64,000 bases of DNA from PCPOR2b sp965220385 (GTDB taxonomy: Bacteria > Poribacteria > WGA-4E > PCPOR2b). The notes below the pieces were generated by a model. It was given only the letters and a program-made list of their open reading frames with translations, was not told the origin of the DNA and searched no databases. Below are positions 36,384 to 44,799 of this stretch, one piece after another. The first letter of the stretch is position 1, and each line of letters begins with the position of its first letter. Both the position numbers and the translations under genes were made by a program. The stretch lies in NCBI GenBank assembly GCA_965220385.1, contig OZ244825.1:4836001-4900000 (forward strand), in the 5' to 3' direction.

Positions 36384-36872
36384 ATGGCAGATCAATTCAG
36401 AGATTTCATAGCGGTTCTTGACGCGTTTGATAAACACGAAGTAGATTATATTCTTATCGGAGGCGTTGCGATTATACTTCACGGTATGGAAAGGTTAACC
36501 CGCGATGTAGATATCTTTGTAAAGATGGATGCTGAGAATATTGATAAACTGAGAAAGGCACTCCATTCAATTTTTGATGATACCTCTATCGAAGAGATTA
36601 CGCTCGAAGAATTGAATAAATACCCAGTTATTCGTTATGGAACGCCAAACGGCTTTTGTATCGATATCATGGCACGTTTAGGTGAAGCTGTCTCTTTTGA
36701 AGACTTGGAATATGAAACCATCGCCTATCAAGGTATAAAAATTAGGATTGGAACACCAGAAACTCTATACGAACTGAAAAGAAATACTGTACGTGATAGA
36801 GATAAAATTGACGCAATATTTCTGGAAGAACTAATCAAAGCAAAACAATCCAACCATTCCAATCAGGAATAA
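36384..36872 (+). CDS. Nucleotidyltransferase-fold protein (MNT/AbiEii-like)
   Basis: A 162-residue protein with the minimal nucleotidyltransferase signature: VDYILIGGVAIILHGMERLTRDVDIFVKM near residues 15-45, where GG precedes the catalytic Asp-x-Asp (DVDIFV), and a third Asp in FCIDIMARLG near 94. It resembles nucleotidyltransferases that act as toxin or antitoxin halves (MNT, AbiEii, DUF6036). The gene is AT-rich compared with its neighbours, which suggests recent acquisition. A small gene follows 22 bases later with its own ribosome binding site; they are likely a two-gene module. Confidence 0.75.
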   Translation: MADQFRDFIAVLDAFDKHEVDYILIGGVAIILHGMERLTRDVDIFVKMDAENIDKLRKALHSIFDDTSIEEITLEELNKYPVIRYGTPNGFCIDIMARLGEAVSFEDLEYETIAYQGIKIRIGTPETLYELKRNTVRDRDKIDAIFLEELIKAKQSNHSNQE

Positions 36873-36894
36873 TTTTAATTAGAAGGATAATTAT

Positions 36895-37134
36895 ATGCCG
36901 GTCTATAAATACAAAACTTTTGAAGAAGCTGAAAGTGCCTTATGGAATTTCCAGCCTGATGAAGCATATTTTAGTCAGGTAGCTGAACTTTGGAACTTTG
37001 CTAATAAACTCTGTCCAATTACTTATCCAAAAGGGATCTTTAAATATCGAAGCATAGAGGAGGCAAACAAACAAAGAGATGAGTGGGAGTTAGCTCACGC
37101 AAAGAAGATACAGATGGAACAAAATACGGCATAA
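36895..37134 (+). CDS. Small partner protein of the nucleotidyltransferase
   Basis: A 79-residue, charged protein (MPVYKYKTFEEAESALWNF start; FRVAEL-like helix SQVAELWNFANKL; end KYRSIEEANKQRDEWELAHA). AGAAGGATAA precedes ATG 36895. It has no membrane segment and is predicted mostly helical. Small proteins with this look are found next to nucleotidyltransferase genes in other bacteria (recollection, not a search). A role as antitoxin, toxin or adaptor is inferred only from the pairing and shared low GC. Confidence 0.65.
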   Translation: MPVYKYKTFEEAESALWNFQPDEAYFSQVAELWNFANKLCPITYPKGIFKYRSIEEANKQRDEWELAHAKKIQMEQNTA

Positions 37135-37195
37135 CATGAGCGTAGATTGCATTATCCCGGTAATTTAGACAATGAATCGATCACTCTTCCCCTCC

Positions 37196-37224
37196 TTGTC
37201 TGTCGGTATCAAGTGTGGTATAAT
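37196..37224 (+). promoter_or_regulatory. Candidate sigma-70 promoter for MBL-fold/rhodanese unit
   Basis: TTGTCT (37196-37201) and a perfect TATAAT (37219-37224) are 17 bases apart, about 90 bases before ATG 37315. The rhodanese selenoprotein gene 77 bases after the MBL-fold gene may be transcribed from it. Confidence 0.65.
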
Positions 37225-37314
37225 GTATTGCAATCGGAAACGAAGTGCCTAAATCTTGAACATCTCAGATTATGCTGTTAGTCACAAATTCTGAATGACA
37301 ATGAGGAGCATAGC

Positions 37315-38217
37315 ATGGAAAACGCATTTTTAAGATGGTGGGGATGTGGCGCATTTGATGTCATCTTAGGGGATGTCAATATTGCATTTGATCCCTATCT
37401 GTTCAACGAGAACCTAGAGGGCGCGGAGCCGATTTATGATTACATCTTTATCTCCCACGAACACTTCGATCACTGTCATCCCCCAACCTTACTGAAACTC
37501 TGTCGCGGGGATCGTTTCAAGAAAATCTTTGTCAGTCCCGGCTGCATCACCCCCGCACAACCGATTGATAAAACGTATGGGGATGCCGCCTTTGAGCGAG
37601 ATCTGCCAATCACCAAATATTTGCCGGAGGAAAAGGTTCAAGTTCTTTACCCCAGACATCTCAACGATAGCCAAGGAGACGATCGGAGTTTCCTCGGTCC
37701 ATTCGAGGTGGATCTCGGAGCAATTCAGGTGGAAACTGTCGAAAGCGGTGAAAATGCCCGTCCGAATATCCCAACCTGCGGCTATCTGGTGACACATAAA
37801 GAAAAGAACATCTCAGTTTTCCATACCGGCGACCTACACGCTCCATATCCTGCGTTAGAAAACATACAGGGGCGAGTGGACTTCCTCATCCACATGAAAC
37901 TGGGGTTGACAGAATGGGGTGGAAACCATACACCAAACCTTGTAAATCTTATAGATCTGGTACAGCCACGGTTTCTAATCCCGACACATTACAGAACCGA
38001 TAGCGTCTCTGATCCAATTCCACACGGTACCTGGCCCCCCAATGTTACAGACGTCCTAGGTTTCATCGAGTGGATCCGTGAAACCGTAGACAATAGAACC
38101 AAGGTGCTGCCCTTCACCGCCGGCATTGAGTACGAGTTGGAAATGCCAGCGAAGAAAGTGTTATGGAAATGGAATTGGTTCAATACGTGGACCGTGCCAC
38201 CGTGGCGTGAGGAGTAG
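37315..38217 (+). CDS. Metallo-beta-lactamase-fold hydrolase
   Basis: A 300-residue protein of the metallo-beta-lactamase superfamily (UlaG-like). Metal motifs are ISHEHFDHCH near residue 49 (HxHxDH), SVFHTGDLHAP near 167 and PTHYRTDS near 224. UlaG-type members hydrolyse ascorbate-6-phosphate lactone or related substrates; the actual substrate is unknown. ATGAGGAGC precedes ATG 37315. The next gene, on the same strand, is the exported rhodanese selenoprotein, so co-expression is likely. Confidence 0.8.
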   Translation: MENAFLRWWGCGAFDVILGDVNIAFDPYLFNENLEGAEPIYDYIFISHEHFDHCHPPTLLKLCRGDRFKKIFVSPGCITPAQPIDKTYGDAAFERDLPITKYLPEEKVQVLYPRHLNDSQGDDRSFLGPFEVDLGAIQVETVESGENARPNIPTCGYLVTHKEKNISVFHTGDLHAPYPALENIQGRVDFLIHMKLGLTEWGGNHTPNLVNLIDLVQPRFLIPTHYRTDSVSDPIPHGTWPPNVTDVLGFIEWIRETVDNRTKVLPFTAGIEYELEMPAKKVLWKWNWFNTWTVPPWREE

Positions 38218-38294
38218 TGAGACTATTGCCTCCACAGCCAGCGAGGGGCCACTGTTTTTCAATCTCATCTATTCACAACACAGGAGACAAACTG

Positions 38295-38777
38295 ATGAAA
38301 CGATTGAACGCAACCATTGTCTGGGCTATCGTGTTGTTCCTTCACTCGCAGTTACTGGTTCAACTATTTGCCGATGAACCGGAGCGAATTGCCTTGGCAG
38401 AGCTTAAACGTTTATTAGATGCCAAAGAAAACGTAATTCTAATTGATGTACGCAACCAACTTGAGTACAACGTCGGACATCTTCCCGGCGCTGTCTCAAT
38501 GCCATTTCCGGCTGGGATCGAAGCAAGACATCAGACACTTCCCCCTGATGGGTTAATTGTCTTGTACTGAAGCTGAAAGGCGGAAGCCACAAGTGCCGGT
38601 GCGGCACGAATGTTAATAGAGGAGTTAGGTTTCCCTCCGGAGCGGGTGAGAGTGCTCACAGGCGGTTTCCCCGCATGGCGAGAAGCGGGCTATCCAGTCG
38701 AAACTACGGCAGCAGTTCAACCGAAAGGAAAACGCTTCGTCCTGTGGGGGCGGATTAAATCGACAAGTCGAAGATGA
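38295..38777 (+). CDS. Exported rhodanese-domain selenoprotein with two in-frame TGA codons
   Basis: Reading TGA at 38568-38570 and 38574-38576 as selenocysteine yields a 160-residue protein. Residues 1-31 are a signal peptide (MKRLNATIVWAIVLFLHSQL, cleavage after LFA). The rhodanese domain follows: ERIALAELKRLLDAKENV, LIDVRNQLEYNVGHLPGAVSMPF, then LIVLY-U92-S-U94-KAEATSAGAARML, and LTGGFPAWREAGYPVE. Related rhodaneses carry YCxCxxE with the catalytic Cys first, so U92 is at the catalytic position and U94 at the second Cys. The frame stays open to TGA 38775-38777 and the C-terminal half is fully conserved. CAGGAGA precedes ATG 38295. A stop at the first TGA would remove the whole active-site loop. 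The rhodanese would transfer or reduce sulfur or selenium species in the envelope. Confidence 0.85.
38568..38607 (+). promoter_or_regulatory. Twin UGA codons and candidate bacterial SECIS element, rhodanese gene
   Basis: After TGA-AGC-TGA (38568-38576) a 5-bp GC-rich stem GTGCC/GGCAC (38593-38597 with 38603-38607) encloses the loop GGTGC. The loop starts 27 bases after the first TGA and 21 after the second, and begins with GG. Both distances satisfy the bacterial SECIS pattern, so one hairpin could serve both codons. Confidence 0.6.
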
Positions 38778-38821
38778 TATCAATCGACATCTGAATGTGC
38801 TTGATAACTCAACAGGTCTCA

Positions 38822-40753
38822 TTAGATAAAAATCTTATAGGTCTGAATACCGAAGGTCATCCCGATGATTGTCCAGAGGCTGCCAATCACATAATCTCCG
38901 AGGATCAGTCCTAAAAACAGGGGAGCCACCCGCCGGTGCACCCGGAGACCGCCGTACCGGAGAATAACAGATTTGAGTACCCATGTCACAAGACATACAG
39001 ACCAAAAATAATCCATCGCATAGCTCGTCGCCAGCGCGTATCCAGCGGGGTGGAAGGGCCACCATAAGAACCGCATCCGCATAAACATGATGAAGAAACT
39101 CACAATAGCTCCACCTATCGCGTAAGACGCCCCAGCGGTGTCCGCATCCGATGGATTAAGTAACCAACCTCGCAGCAGTCCAAAAGATCTCCAACTCATC
39201 GCATATTGTGCACCCCTCGCCTGAGTAACGACACCATCCCGAAAGGTCATATCCAAGTTTGCCCAAAAGCTGGCTGCAATTCCTACAACCGCAGCAATCA
39301 ACATAGCTCCCAAGAAGCCGCGGTAGTGCATTCCGGTCGCGTTTGCCATTTTGAACGCCTCAATCTGGTTTGGCATCGGGTGACTTCGATACCCCCGATT
39401 GAACCAAGCGAACAACGCAATAACCGTTAAACTCGCTGAATCGATCTGTCGCGTCCCGAATACCGTTGTCATGACAAGTTGTGGACTCACAAAAAGCAGC
39501 TCATGGGGTGTGCCGACCTCCGCTCGGACACGCGTAATCGCAACTGCAAGTATAAAATAAAACCCAAAGAAGAATGCCGCGACCCAAATCGCCATTCCAG
39601 CGGCAGATGTGAATATCCCAATAAAGATTATTGATCCAAGAATGCCGAACACCGCCCACCGATAAGGCATAGGCTCATCAGAGTCGTCCAGTGTAGAATC
39701 AATTTTAACGACCTTCTTGCCCACTTCGATCAGATGACGACGTGTCACCCATACCGCTGTACAGAAAATTGCAAACCACGCACCATAAGACTGCTCATTA
39801 AGTTGAGGGAAATGCCACGCACCCGTCGCTGCACCAATAACCCGTTCGATCATACGGATAGCAAAGAAGAACCAGCATGAGAGCAACAGTTCAATCGGGA
39901 GAAAGAATGCCAACCCGATCCCGAATGGGTACAGATAAACCCGTATCCACGCTATCACAGTCCACGGATGATCTGAGAAGATGCCGGGCCAAATTCGTGT
40001 CGCCTTGATGTACGGAATGCCGGGGAGGAGTGGATAGAGGAAATGAATCCCATTAATCACACCGATAGCCGCGGCAATGCCGAACCCGATCCACATCATT
40101 CGATTCTTCAGAAGTCTGACCCCGCTATTTTCAGATAACCCAAGCGGTAACTGAATCACCGGGTAAGCAAGTTTCTCTTCCTCCGCCCATCGTTTCCGAA
40201 TGATTGTATTGATGCAAAGCATCATAAACATCAACACAAGGAAGAACAATCCCCAGAACGCAAGGGGTTTTACCCAAGTGTAGAAGTGGTATAGGGTATA
40301 AAAGGTTGATTCACCTTTGTAAAAATCTCGGAGACTCTTTTTATTGGACACCATCAACCAATCTGGAAGGTAGCGGAAAAACAGATTTTCCCACTCATTC
40401 TCTATCGTTGCAAACCAGAAAGGGTGACCAATACTACCGAACAGATTTTGGAACGAGTCCCACCCACCCACGGTGGAGGAAACCGCCACCATCATGTATA
40501 TAATCAGTAGTTCTACCTGCGTCAAAGTAATATTTGGGCGAAGACGTTTCAGGACAAGATTGATCAGGATAAGAGCAAACAGGAGGAAGACAGGTTGAAT
40601 GAAGAGAGGAAGGGATGAACCATCAAGGGAATTGTATTTGATCTCGACGATTGTCAACCAGTAAATATTGATAGGAATCAACAAGGTCCCAAGTAGGACA
40701 GCTCTCCATGTGATTTGAGCTGGAGAACGTTGACCTTCAGGTAGCTGCGCCAA
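38822..40753 (-). CDS. Multipass membrane protein, DUF6785-like, paralogue 1
   Basis: A 643-residue integral membrane protein with about 14 hydrophobic segments and conserved signatures such as ENEW, KPLAFWGLFF, RKRWAEEEKLAYPVIQLPL, RVRAEVGTPHELLF and MRFLWWPFHPAGYALATSY. It is a paralogue of the next gene downstream in coordinates (40884-42839). Related proteins are common in Planctomycetes and Poribacteria and look distantly like oligopeptide transporters, but no function is known to me. I use TTG 40753 as start: AAGGAGG lies at 40763-40769 on the minus strand, and the resulting length matches the paralogue. An upstream start at 40927 would overlap the neighbouring gene. Confidence 0.75.
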   Translation of the reverse strand: MAQLPEGQRSPAQITWRAVLLGTLLIPINIYWLTIVEIKYNSLDGSSLPLFIQPVFLLFALILINLVLKRLRPNITLTQVELLIIYMMVAVSSTVGGWDSFQNLFGSIGHPFWFATIENEWENLFFRYLPDWLMVSNKKSLRDFYKGESTFYTLYHFYTWVKPLAFWGLFFLVLMFMMLCINTIIRKRWAEEEKLAYPVIQLPLGLSENSGVRLLKNRMMWIGFGIAAAIGVINGIHFLYPLLPGIPYIKATRIWPGIFSDHPWTVIAWIRVYLYPFGIGLAFFLPIELLLSCWFFFAIRMIERVIGAATGAWHFPQLNEQSYGAWFAIFCTAVWVTRRHLIEVGKKVVKIDSTLDDSDEPMPYRWAVFGILGSIIFIGIFTSAAGMAIWVAAFFFGFYFILAVAITRVRAEVGTPHELLFVSPQLVMTTVFGTRQIDSASLTVIALFAWFNRGYRSHPMPNQIEAFKMANATGMHYRGFLGAMLIAAVVGIAASFWANLDMTFRDGVVTQARGAQYAMSWRSFGLLRGWLLNPSDADTAGASYAIGGAIVSFFIMFMRMRFLWWPFHPAGYALATSYAMDYFWSVCLVTWVLKSVILRYGGLRVHRRVAPLFLGLILGDYVIGSLWTIIGMTFGIQTYKIFI

Positions 40754-40883
40754 TTGGATAATCCTCCTTGTCAAACATTCCGTAACGTTGAAATAAAAAA
40801 GGAAGGGAGTAGGCCATCTCTTCCCATTATTAAACGGATTGAATATCGCATCTATTGCGGTTAAAAATGCTATGTCCCGTTGA

Positions 40884-42839
40884 TCACCACATAATTCGAT
40901 GCCCCGGTTTGCCCACCACAAAATCAACTATCAGCCATAGTCCACCGGTAAGAAATTCGCCCAATACCAATCCCAAAAAAAATGGTCTGCATCGCCGGTA
41001 TAACCCAATTCCACCGAATCGTAAAACAACCCATTTGCACAACCAGCCGATTAGCACCGAACACCACATCAGGATCATGGGCCAACTGGGTCCCATCACA
41101 AACCCAATTGGATGCAGGGGCCACCAGAGAAAACGGGTGCGTAGAGCCGCCAGCGAAACGGTGACAATTGCACCGATGCTCATCATTAAGATATTATACT
41201 GACTCGGGTCTTGAGGGTCGAGGAGCATCGACATCAGGCGGCGGAAAGCTCGGAACGGCGCGCCGAAGAAAAACCAGCCACCAAGATTTGTGCCGCCATA
41301 GCGATAAACAATGTAGAGCACCGTAATCGATGACAACAGCATTGCGATCACAACGCACACCCCAACGGGAATCAAAAAATACCGTTGATTTAATCGTTTA
41401 TGGTCCGCTAATTTGAACGCATCCATCACGCTCGGCATCATTGATGACCGTACATCGAACATAAGGATCATTTCCTGATACGCTAATATTGTCAGGCTTG
41501 CAGCACCTAAGGGGCGTGTGCCGGTAAAAGGCCTGATTAGATCGGTGGGTCGGAACGTTGACTGAATGAATAACATACCACCTTCAGACACCAATCGCGT
41601 CATCACAATCATAATAATCAGAAACAGGCAGTTTACGGTGAGACTGACGATAAAGGATACGCCAGCAATCACACTCCACGTAGTCATGGTACCGATGCCG
41701 ATCAGCAGACCAAGCCATGCCACTCGTGGAGACATCGGCTCATTTGCTAATTGGGTCGATGATGTAGTAGTGTCTGATGGGTTTGGTATTTGTGGACCGG
41801 CTGGCTGCAACGCAAGCCGGATCGTGTTCGCAAGATGACGCCTCGCCCGCCAAAGGATGACAAGGGTGAAAAACAGAAAACCGCCAGCCATCTGATACGC
41901 TGCAAACTCATGGGTGACATAGATTAATTGCCCTAATGGTAAACCGAATTGTGTCATTACAACGGCTACCAGAAGATACCACAGGTAGAAAAACCAGAGG
42001 CTAAAAGCAAGATCTGTCGGTAGGAGATAAACAAAGCCAATTGCACTAAAGTAGAGAATCGCCACGAGCATACGAATCCCATTCCACGGCTTATCCGTGA
42101 GATATTGCGATAGACTGTAGGACAACGGGATACTCGGAAGAGTTGGGAAGTGGAATTGAAGCCCATTCCAAGTGTGAATGATGGCGGGTAAAGCGATGCC
42201 AATCCATACCGCAGGCGATCGAAAAAATGCCGGGATCACACGGTTCTGATTTTCCGCGTCAAGCATCTCGATTGGCAACTGCACAAGCGGGAAGCCAAGT
42301 CGCTCACGCTCGATCCACTGGCGGCGAAGCAGAACGCATACGCAAGTCATGGCGAGAAACAACCCGAGCGCAAAAACACTCCACGCTGCCAGCGGTTTGA
42401 TCCAAAACTCCCAAGGCACCCAGAAGGTTTGGGAGGGTGTTCCCTCAAAAAAGAGGCGTGCAGTCCTTGTATCCAACGGTGCAAACCAGTCCGGAACATG
42501 ATGAAAAAAGGTAATGTTCCACTCGTTTTCGGGGGACTGATAGTAGGTGGGAGCAATGATAATGGGAATGAAATACGCGGCAAAACCCAGCGATGAGATA
42601 CCCGCGCTTATCAGCGTCATCCCGTAGATAGTTACCAATTCAGAATGAACGAGGGGCGTTCCGATGCGTTGCAGAAAGGGGTTAACTACCAGTTGGAGGA
42701 AGACAAAAACCATCAGGACACCAACCGGCAGGTGGCAGGAAGCAAGCCATGTGCCTCGAATCCAGAAATCCCCAATTGGTGTGGTAATGGCAAGGATTAT
42801 CGTTGTGAAGATTCCTATTAGTATACTACGTGCGGTCAT
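40884..42839 (-). CDS. Multipass membrane protein, DUF6785-like, paralogue 2
   Basis: A 651-residue integral membrane protein homologous to the 38822-40753 product. Corresponding segments are SPENEWNITFF, KPLAAWSVFALGLF, RRQWIERERLGFPLVQLPIEM, TRLVSEGGMLF and TRFLWWPLHPIGFVMG. About 14 membrane segments are expected. The two genes are arranged head to tail, 130 bases apart, so they may form one transcript and possibly a heteromeric transporter (inference). ATG 42839 is chosen over TTG 42845 on codon preference; neither has a strong ribosome binding site. Confidence 0.75.
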   Translation of the reverse strand: MTARSILIGIFTTIILAITTPIGDFWIRGTWLASCHLPVGVLMVFVFLQLVVNPFLQRIGTPLVHSELVTIYGMTLISAGISSLGFAAYFIPIIIAPTYYQSPENEWNITFFHHVPDWFAPLDTRTARLFFEGTPSQTFWVPWEFWIKPLAAWSVFALGLFLAMTCVCVLLRRQWIERERLGFPLVQLPIEMLDAENQNRVIPAFFRSPAVWIGIALPAIIHTWNGLQFHFPTLPSIPLSYSLSQYLTDKPWNGIRMLVAILYFSAIGFVYLLPTDLAFSLWFFYLWYLLVAVVMTQFGLPLGQLIYVTHEFAAYQMAGGFLFFTLVILWRARRHLANTIRLALQPAGPQIPNPSDTTTSSTQLANEPMSPRVAWLGLLIGIGTMTTWSVIAGVSFIVSLTVNCLFLIIMIVMTRLVSEGGMLFIQSTFRPTDLIRPFTGTRPLGAASLTILAYQEMILMFDVRSSMMPSVMDAFKLADHKRLNQRYFLIPVGVCVVIAMLLSSITVLYIVYRYGGTNLGGWFFFGAPFRAFRRLMSMLLDPQDPSQYNILMMSIGAIVTVSLAALRTRFLWWPLHPIGFVMGPSWPMILMWCSVLIGWLCKWVVLRFGGIGLYRRCRPFFLGLVLGEFLTGGLWLIVDFVVGKPGHRIMW

Positions 42840-43130
42840 AATCAACTGGTGAGGTCAACTTCACTCCGATTCAGCAGTTAAATCTAAAAAAAATTGCTTC
42901 ACGGAATAAGTCGTGTGTCGCCTAAGCTGTGAAACGCTCTAACAAGAATGACCTATTACGAATCTAACAACATGTTGAGGTACATATTTTTGCATCACTA
43001 TGGAAGTATTTTTCCCTCAGATTATACCCATTTCTCCCGCTGTGTCAACAGAAAAGCATGTCCATACGTTGCGGATAGATTGGAGAGACTAATGACGCGT
43101 AGATTACGTCTTCTGAAGCACATTCTCCAC

Positions 43131-43159
43131 TTGTCAAACTTCTCTCTTCGCAGTATACT
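43131..43159 (+). promoter_or_regulatory. Candidate sigma-70 promoter for the flavin disulfide reductase
   Basis: TTGTCA (43131-43136) and TATACT (43154-43159) with a 17-base spacer, 29 bases before ATG 43188. The rest of the 348-base gap (42840-43187) shows no gene or repeat that I recognise. Confidence 0.7.
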
Positions 43160-43187
43160 CATGGTGTAAACAAAAAAGGGGTAACAA

Positions 43188-44693
43188 ATGAACGAATATG
43201 ATCTAACCATCATCGGTGGTGGGAGCGCAGGGCTTGTCCTAGCGGTGGCGGGTGCAAAGCTGGGAAAAAAAACCGCCCTCGTCGAAAAGCACCGATTGGG
43301 AGGCGATTGCCTCTGGACAGGGTGCGTACCCTCGAAAGCCATCCTCAAATCAGCGAAGATCGCCCACTACATCCAAGAATCCGAAAAATACGGTGTTCTC
43401 ACGAAAGACGCTCAAGTGGACTTTGGGCGCGTCATGGCGTACGTCCGTAGCACCCAACACACCATCGAGCAGGAACATGACAATCCCGAACGGTTCCGTG
43501 AAATGGGGGTAGACATCATCTTTGGGGCAGGACGCTTTGAGTCGCCGAGTACCTTCATAGTTGAAGATACAGAGAACGATCAAACCCTCACGCTCAAGAG
43601 CAAAAAATTCGTCGTTACAACCGGATCTCGCCCAACCGCACCCCATATCACCGGGATAGATTCCGTCGATTATCTGGACAGCGAAAATATCTGGGAATTA
43701 GACGCACTGCCCGATAGACTGCTCGTGATAGGCGCAGGTCCCATCGGTATTGAGCTGGCGCAGGCATTTCATCGTCTGGGCACAAAAGTAACAGTCGCGC
43801 AGCGCAGCGATCGAATTTTAACGAAAGAGGATACCGAAGTCTCAGAGAAAATGCTGGGTTACCTTCAGGAAGATGGGATTGAAATCCTCTTAAATACCAA
43901 TCCCGTTCAGATTGATCGGATCAATGTCCCGCCTAACGACGAACTCAATCCGGATATAGCGGTCTGGGGATCGCAAAATACCGATCTATCAGATGAGTAT
44001 CACGTCAAACTCAAGGCAGCCGACACGGGGAACGAGCGCGAAATCACCGTCAATCGGATCCTGATTGCAGCAGGACGGACACCAAATATCGAAGGATTAG
44101 GACTGGAAGAAATTGGCATCAAGATCGGAAAAAGAGGGATCGAAGTCAACAACAAGCTGCAAACAACCGTCAAAAATATTTATGCCGCCGGCGATGTGGT
44201 CGGACATTACCTCTTCACGCATGTTGCAGCGTTCCAAGCAACGCAGATCGTCAGGAACATCTTCTTCCCCGGTTCCAGCGCAATAAACTATTCTGTCGTT
44301 CCCTGGACAACCTTCTGCGATCCAGAGGTCGCTCGGTGCGGCTTGACTGAAGAAGAAGTACGCGAGAAACATGGAGATGTTGATGTTTTCAGAGTGGATC
44401 TACACGACGTCGATCGCGCAGTCGCCGAAGGAGAAACAAAAGGGTTCATCAAGGTCATTGCAACCCGTTGGAAGGGTAAAATCTTAGGCGTCCACCTTGT
44501 TGGTCCGAGTGCGGGAGAGGTCATCCACGAGTTCGTCTTGGCGATGAATGCGGACCTCCCCCTGCGAAAGTTGGCGGGAATCATTCACGTCTATCCGACC
44601 TTTTCGAGCATTGTCTGGCGAGTTGCCGGAAAATGGCTTGCTGAGGGCACCCTAATCCAAACGCTACGTGGGATGCTCCAGAAAGGAAGTTAA
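43188..44693 (+). CDS. FAD-dependent pyridine nucleotide-disulfide oxidoreductase
   Basis: A 501-residue class I flavoprotein disulfide reductase, similar to mercuric reductase without the heavy-metal domain, or dihydrolipoamide dehydrogenase. It has the FAD motif IIGGGSAG near residue 8, the redox pair Cys41-x4-Cys46 (GGDCLWTGCVPSK), the NAD(P) motif VIGAGPIGIELAQ near 180, the second FAD motif IYAAGDVVG near 328, and the C-terminal IIHVYPTFSSIVWR with the conserved His-x-YP. Substrate is unclear; a role in thiol or selenol reduction could be imagined but is not shown. Monocistronic, with its own promoter. Confidence 0.85.
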   Translation: MNEYDLTIIGGGSAGLVLAVAGAKLGKKTALVEKHRLGGDCLWTGCVPSKAILKSAKIAHYIQESEKYGVLTKDAQVDFGRVMAYVRSTQHTIEQEHDNPERFREMGVDIIFGAGRFESPSTFIVEDTENDQTLTLKSKKFVVTTGSRPTAPHITGIDSVDYLDSENIWELDALPDRLLVIGAGPIGIELAQAFHRLGTKVTVAQRSDRILTKEDTEVSEKMLGYLQEDGIEILLNTNPVQIDRINVPPNDELNPDIAVWGSQNTDLSDEYHVKLKAADTGNEREITVNRILIAAGRTPNIEGLGLEEIGIKIGKRGIEVNNKLQTTVKNIYAAGDVVGHYLFTHVAAFQATQIVRNIFFPGSSAINYSVVPWTTFCDPEVARCGLTEEEVREKHGDVDVFRVDLHDVDRAVAEGETKGFIKVIATRWKGKILGVHLVGPSAGEVIHEFVLAMNADLPLRKLAGIIHVYPTFSSIVWRVAGKWLAEGTLIQTLRGMLQKGS

Positions 44694-44700
44694 CTTTCGG

Positions 44701-44729
44701 TTGTTACTTTGCAGCAACCGTGATATAAT
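44701..44729 (+). promoter_or_regulatory. Candidate sigma-70 promoter for mqnC
   Basis: TTGTTA (44701-44706) and a perfect TATAAT (44724-44729) with a 17-base spacer, about 70 bases before ATG 44800. Confidence 0.65.
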
Positions 44730-44799
44730 TTATCCAAAGAATCATAAAATCCGTAAATGAGACGTAACATGTTCCATTGAAACGAGGAAATTAAGAAAT

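Noticed and set aside
38217..38570. A short 117-residue protein ending at the first TGA of the rhodanese gene
   Set aside because: It would lack the active-site loop, and the start at 38217 has no ribosome binding site. The read-through frame restores a full rhodanese.
33968..38576. Reassigned genetic code with TGA as an amino acid throughout
   Set aside because: Many intact genes in the window end at TGA at the expected family length (for example the transposase, MFS and several SDR genes), so TGA is a normal stop and is recoded only in special contexts.
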